From an uncultured Alistipes sp. (lineage in GTDB: Bacteria; Bacteroidota; Bacteroidia; Bacteroidales; Rikenellaceae), in contig CAJUAV010000010.1 of the NCBI GenBank assembly GCA_910584485.1, positions 1 to 64,000 of the forward strand: DNA of 64,000 bases. The letters are read 5' to 3'. A program made the position numbers and the translations under genes. Below are positions 60,989 through 64,000 of this stretch, piece by piece. Numbering within the stretch: the stretch's first letter is position 1; each line of letters opens with the position of its first letter. The notes beneath the pieces were generated by a model that was not told the origin of the DNA, made no database searches, and was given only the letters and a program-made list of their open reading frames with translations.

Positions 60989-61897
60989 ATGCTGATGCAG
61001 GAGTCCGCCCCGCAGGCCGAAGAGCCGATGATTGTCAAATACGTCGAGAAGACGAGTACGGGAATCGAAACGAAAACGTTGTCGCGTTATGCGATCGGGT
61101 ACGTGTTGCACGGAACGCAATTCCTTTACGACGGCGACAAGCGTCGCGTCGTGCATCGGGGCGATGTGGTCTATTACGGCATCGGGCGCCACTATGTCGA
61201 GAGCTTGCCCGAAGGGCCGCACCCCTTCGAGCAGATCCTCTTCTACTATACGCAGGAGGACCTGCAGCGCGTCCTGGCGCATCTGAACGTCACCTATCGG
61301 CTGAAGATCACCAACAGCCATTCGTGCGAGGCGTGCCGCAACAGCTCGCTGGTGGCGACCGAGGCGTCGACCGTGCTGCGCACCTTCTTCCAGAATACGA
61401 ACAATTACCTGAAAGAGTGTAATTTCCACCGCGACGAGACGGCCGAGAACATCAAGATGACCGAGCTGGTCTACCTGATCGCCTCGCAGGAGGACGGCTG
61501 CATCAAGAACCGCCTCCTCTGCTCGGTCGACTCGGTGCAGGAGGTCTTCGAGCAGGTGATCTACGACCACGTCTTCAAGCCCGTGCCGATCGAGGTGCTG
61601 GCCGAGAAGACCCACCGTTCGCTCACCTCCTTCAAGAAGGAGTTCCGCCGCCACTTTCAGATTCCGCCCCACAAGTGGTACGTGCAGCAGCGGCTGCGCC
61701 ATTCGCGGCTGCTGCTGATCTCGACCACCAAGTCGATCTCCGAAATCGGCAACGAGTGCACCTTCCCCAATACGTCGCACTATATCAAGCTCTTCAAGCG
61801 CGCCTACCACATGACGCCCGCCGCCTACCGTCAGCAGCACCCGATGCTGATCGACCGCTCGGGCGAAAGCGAGCCGCTCATGGCGCAGGCGGAGTAG
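60989..61897 (+). CDS. AraC-family transcriptional regulator
   Basis: 302 residues. The first 110 form a cupin-like sensor (AIGYVLHGTQFLYDGDKRRVVHRGDVVYYGIGRHYVESLP). The C-terminal 100 residues hold two helix-turn-helix motifs: IEVLAEKTHRSLTSFKKEFRRHFQIPPHKWYVQQRLRHS and ISEIGNECTFPNTSHYIKLFKRAYHMTPAAYRQQ, the AraC/XylS signature. It has Cys residues in the middle (SCEACRNSS) that might sense redox or metal, which is speculative. The targets are unknown; no co-directional gene follows closely. Confidence 0.92.
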   Translation: MLMQESAPQAEEPMIVKYVEKTSTGIETKTLSRYAIGYVLHGTQFLYDGDKRRVVHRGDVVYYGIGRHYVESLPEGPHPFEQILFYYTQEDLQRVLAHLNVTYRLKITNSHSCEACRNSSLVATEASTVLRTFFQNTNNYLKECNFHRDETAENIKMTELVYLIASQEDGCIKNRLLCSVDSVQEVFEQVIYDHVFKPVPIEVLAEKTHRSLTSFKKEFRRHFQIPPHKWYVQQRLRHSRLLLISTTKSISEIGNECTFPNTSHYIKLFKRAYHMTPAAYRQQHPMLIDRSGESEPLMAQAE

Positions 61898-62461
61898 CAG
61901 GGGAGGCGCCTGCGGCGTCGCTCGGGGCGCTTGAGCTGTTTGGGCTGGGGCGATGCCTGCGGCGTCGTTTGAGCTGCTTGGGGCGCTTGGATTGCTTGGG
62001 CTGTTTGGGTCGCTTGGGTTGCGGCGGCGCTTGGCGGGTTTCGGTGCGGCTGCCGTCGATGCGGTGCCGGCTGTCGGGGGATGCACGGACGGTGCGGCTT
62101 TCGGCGCTGTTGCCTTCGGGGTGTGCATGGCCGCTGCGTTTTTTGGCGGTGTACATGGTCGCTGCGACCTGCGGCGGTTCCGTTGCATCGGGCGGCTGTT
62201 GTCGGGCGTGCAGGGTCGGAGTTCTGCATCCGCCGCCGCTTTCGGGCGCTCCGCTGCCGACGAGCCGTTCCTGTTGCCGCAGGGCAGTCGGGAGTTCTGC
62301 GCGGCCGTTGCGGCCTCCGCTTCCGCCGGATTTGCCGACGCGTTTGCCGCTGCCGCGGGCCGTTTTCGGAAAATAATTACGAAATATCGCCCGTTAAAAA
62401 TTTTTAATATCGATTTTTCGGCAAAAAGCAATGGATTTAGGTAAAAAATAAGTGCGGAAGG
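61898..62461. other. Gene-free low-complexity stretch
   Basis: Degenerate short repeats of the GCTTGGG/GCTGTTTGGG type at about 61930-62035, then GC-rich irregular sequence, then an AT-rich 90 bases before the next promoter. Long frames on both strands are low in complexity and match no family I know. No mosaic-repeat module or terminator was seen. Confidence 0.5.
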
Positions 62462-62492
62462 TTTGGATTTTCGCAAAAAAGGCGTATCTTTG
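62462..62492 (+). promoter_or_regulatory. Promoter of the candidate small RNA
   Basis: TTTG (62462-62465), 19 bases, TATCTTTG (62485-62492): an exact consensus on both boxes. Confidence 0.85.
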
Positions 62493-62498
62493 TGATAA

Positions 62499-62586
62499 CA
62501 AATGTGGGGTTCCCCACACTCATTGACCTAACTAACCTAACCGGAGGAGTTCACGGCCGTGCGGCAGCGAGCTCCTTCTTTTTTTG
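62499..62586 (+). ncRNA. Candidate small RNA of about 88 bases
   Basis: Consensus promoter immediately upstream. The transcript would start with a hairpin of TGTGGGG and CCCCACA arms (about 62504-62519), then an unpaired CATTGACCTAACTAACCTAA stretch, then a stem of GGAGTT/AGCTCC with an inner CACGGCCGTG, followed by TTCTTTTTTTG as terminator. It also holds a nine-codon ORF (MWGSPHSLT). The next gene on the right is on the other strand, so this is not its leader. No Rfam family is recognised. Confidence 0.6.
62543..62586 (+). terminator. Terminator of the candidate small RNA
   Basis: GGAGTT/AGCTCC outer stem with an inner palindrome CACGGCCGTG and a trailing T-run (TTCTTTTTTTG). The loop is asymmetric, so stability is moderate. 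Confidence 0.6.
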
Positions 62587-62663
62587 TGTCGCTCCCGAAC
62601 ACGGCGAAGCCGCCTGTCGGAGCGGGCAGGCGGCTTCGTGCAGCGGCGGTGTGCCGTGCGGCG

Positions 62664-63290
62664 TCAGAAGGAGACGCCGATGCGGAATCCGAAGCTGTTC
62701 AGGTTGTCGATGCTGTAGGTGAGCAGGTCGCCGCTGTTGGTCGCGTAGGCGTAGTAGAAGGCGGCGTGGATGCCGAAACGCAGGTCGCGGCGCGGGAAGA
62801 TCGAGACACCCACCTCGGGCGAGAGGTAGAAGCCCCAGTTGTCGGTGCTCTGCTTGTAGATCGAGTAGTAGGAGGCGAATTCGGCCCACGAGGCGCCGAC
62901 CTTCAGGCCCGCATAGGGGCGGCAGATGGCGCCCTGCAGCCAGTTGTAGCGCGCAGCGACACCGAACGGAAGCTGGAAAACGGAGTGCTTCTGGCTCGTC
63001 GTGAGGGCGTTGCCGCTCGGCAGAACGAGGGTCTGGCGTCCCACCTCCCCGAAATTGGTCTGGTAGTTCAGGAAGCCGCCGATGGTGATGGCTTCGGTGA
63101 GGAAATAGCCGCCTTCGAGGTTGGCGCCCCAGCCAGATGCTTTGTCGGCGAAATCGTTCGAGACGGGAATACCGATCTGCCAGTCGATGTTGAAATAGGC
63201 GTTCGGGAGCACCTGCGCCTCGGCGCGTTGCGGGCGGCAGAGTGCGGCGACGGCACAGAGAGCCGTCAGTATGAGGATCGATCGTTTCAT
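62664..63290 (-). CDS. Outer membrane beta-barrel protein
   Basis: 208 residues; signal peptide to about residue 26 (RAEAQ). Alternating strands with aromatic ends (AYFNIDWQIGIPVSND, GANLEGGYFLTEAITIGGFLNYQTNFG, FGVAARYNWLQGAICRPYAGLKVG, FGIHAAFYYAYATNSG, FGFRIGVSF) and a terminal Phe indicate a small porin-like barrel. It lies 9 bases after the DUF4136 gene and is likely co-transcribed. Function unknown. Confidence 0.82.
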   Translation of the reverse strand: MKRSILILTALCAVAALCRPQRAEAQVLPNAYFNIDWQIGIPVSNDFADKASGWGANLEGGYFLTEAITIGGFLNYQTNFGEVGRQTLVLPSGNALTTSQKHSVFQLPFGVAARYNWLQGAICRPYAGLKVGASWAEFASYYSIYKQSTDNWGFYLSPEVGVSIFPRRDLRFGIHAAFYYAYATNSGDLLTYSIDNLNSFGFRIGVSF

Positions 63291-63299
63291 GTCGTTGCG

Positions 63300-63971
63300 T
63301 TATTTTTTGAGGTAGGGGGATTGTACGAAGGCCTGCACGATGCCGTCGGAAGCCTCCTTGATGTCGATGGAGCGGTTGCCGTGCAGCAGGCCGCTGATGT
63401 AGCAGCTCCAGATGACGGGCAGTTTGCGGTCGGCGCCCGGGGTGCTGTTCAGGTCGAGCATCTCGACGAGCAGCGAACCGGTCGTATAGCCGTAGTAGAC
63501 CGTGTAGGGATAGTACCAACCCGCCCACGGACCCCAGTAGCCCGGAGCCCAGTAGTAGGGATAGTACCCCCACCAGTAGGGATCGTTGTAGCCGATGAAG
63601 TAGGAGGCCTCCTCGACGTAGCTCACCTGGAAGCCCGCATCGGCCGTATCCTTGAGGTCGTAGTCGGTCAGCCGCACGTAGCCGCGCCCCTCCATCTCGC
63701 GGGCGATCGTGTTGATGAGCGCCACGGCATCCTTGTCGGTCCAGTATTTCGCGATCTTCTGGCCGTTCGGATCGAGGGCGTAGGTGCCGATGAGCAGGAT
63801 GCTGTCGGGAATGTAATAGGTGCCGACCTCCGAGAAATCGGCCTCGGCATCGTGGGCCGTGTAGACCAGGTACTCGTCGTGCAGACTCGACGTCGAGGGG
63901 TCTTTCTGACAGCCGACCGTCAGCAGAACGCCTGCCGCAGCGACTGCGCATAGGAATCGTTTGATCTTCAT
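63300..63971 (-). CDS. DUF4136 lipoprotein
   Basis: 223 residues; lipobox TVGC (Cys21). DFSEVGTYYIPDSILLIG, KDAVALINTIAREMEGRGYVRLTDYDLKDTADAGFQVSYVEEASYF and the Trp/Tyr-rich WWGYYPYYWAPGYWGPWAGWYYPYTVYYGYTTGSLLVEMLDL match the DUF4136 pattern. The aromatic loop is characteristic. The function is unknown, with an envelope location likely. The upstream side continues to within 30 bases of the window edge. Confidence 0.88.
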   Translation of the reverse strand: MKIKRFLCAVAAAGVLLTVGCQKDPSTSSLHDEYLVYTAHDAEADFSEVGTYYIPDSILLIGTYALDPNGQKIAKYWTDKDAVALINTIAREMEGRGYVRLTDYDLKDTADAGFQVSYVEEASYFIGYNDPYWWGYYPYYWAPGYWGPWAGWYYPYTVYYGYTTGSLLVEMLDLNSTPGADRKLPVIWSCYISGLLHGNRSIDIKEASDGIVQAFVQSPYLKK

Positions 63972-64000
63972 GAGTGTGATGTTTTTACTGTTTCCGAGGT

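Noticed and set aside
61953..62444. 163-codon frame downstream of the AraC gene
   Set aside because: Low-complexity Ala/Gly/Phe-rich product over degenerate short repeats, with no promoter and no family resemblance.
62605..62648. Hairpin as terminator of the beta-barrel gene at 62664
   Set aside because: The 12-bp stem is perfect, but no T-run follows on the minus strand.

Overview
The window looks like a chromosomal segment of a high-GC member of the Bacteroidales, most likely Alistipes or another Rikenellaceae. The grounds are several SusC/SusD pairs, Bacteroidetes-type promoters (TTTG, 19-21 bases, TAnnTTTG), absence of obvious Shine-Dalgarno sites, and strong G/C bias at third codon positions. 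The genus is an inference. No tRNA, rRNA operon, CRISPR array or transposase was seen.

Layout. 1-10795 (+): two tandem SusC/SusD glycan-uptake pairs, the first SusC cut by the window edge. 10876-12963 (+): two small secreted proteins that are only the N-terminal extension and plug of a SusC, with no barrel. 13034-14346 (-): CorA and a possible small upstream ORF. 14439-14606: an orphan promoter and a row of DnaA-box-like 9-mers. 15083-22735 (+): a phage structural cassette (two tail-like proteins, ClpP-like protease, capsid-like protein, portal, connector-like protein, holin-like protein) with no terminase, integrase or tape measure. 23126-34704 (-): a lipoprotein, then a pectin-type utilisation locus (DUF3826, PL1-like lyase, SusD, SusC, beta-helix lipoprotein). 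35254-45684 (+): flippase, delta', FolK, envelope lipoproteins, an outer-membrane protein, RbfA, a LolC/E-like permease, a DUF4296 protein and a small ORF. 46221-50472 (-): GH43 lipoprotein directly behind an AT-richer HpaII-type restriction-modification/Vsr operon. 50570-50968 (-): RNase P RNA, with 75-bp tandem repeats over its promoter. 51417-57066 (+): DprA, TatD, asparaginase and an ExbB/ExbD energy-transduction operon that could power the SusC transporters. 57782-59762 (-): glycoside hydrolase and RNase HII. 59847-61897 (+): a membrane protein and an AraC-type regulator. 62499-62586: candidate small RNA. 62664-63971 (-): a beta-barrel protein and a DUF4136 lipoprotein.

The most unusual feature is a family of GC-rich mosaic repeats filling at least ten intergenic gaps. 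They are built from a few palindromic modules joined by short hairpins whose stems change sequence while keeping pairing, and many copies end in a C-run followed by an AT-rich box. Next in interest are the terminase-less capsid cassette, the plug-only SusC relatives, the rnpB promoter repeats and the candidate small RNA. All calls rest on reading the sequence; no database search was run.
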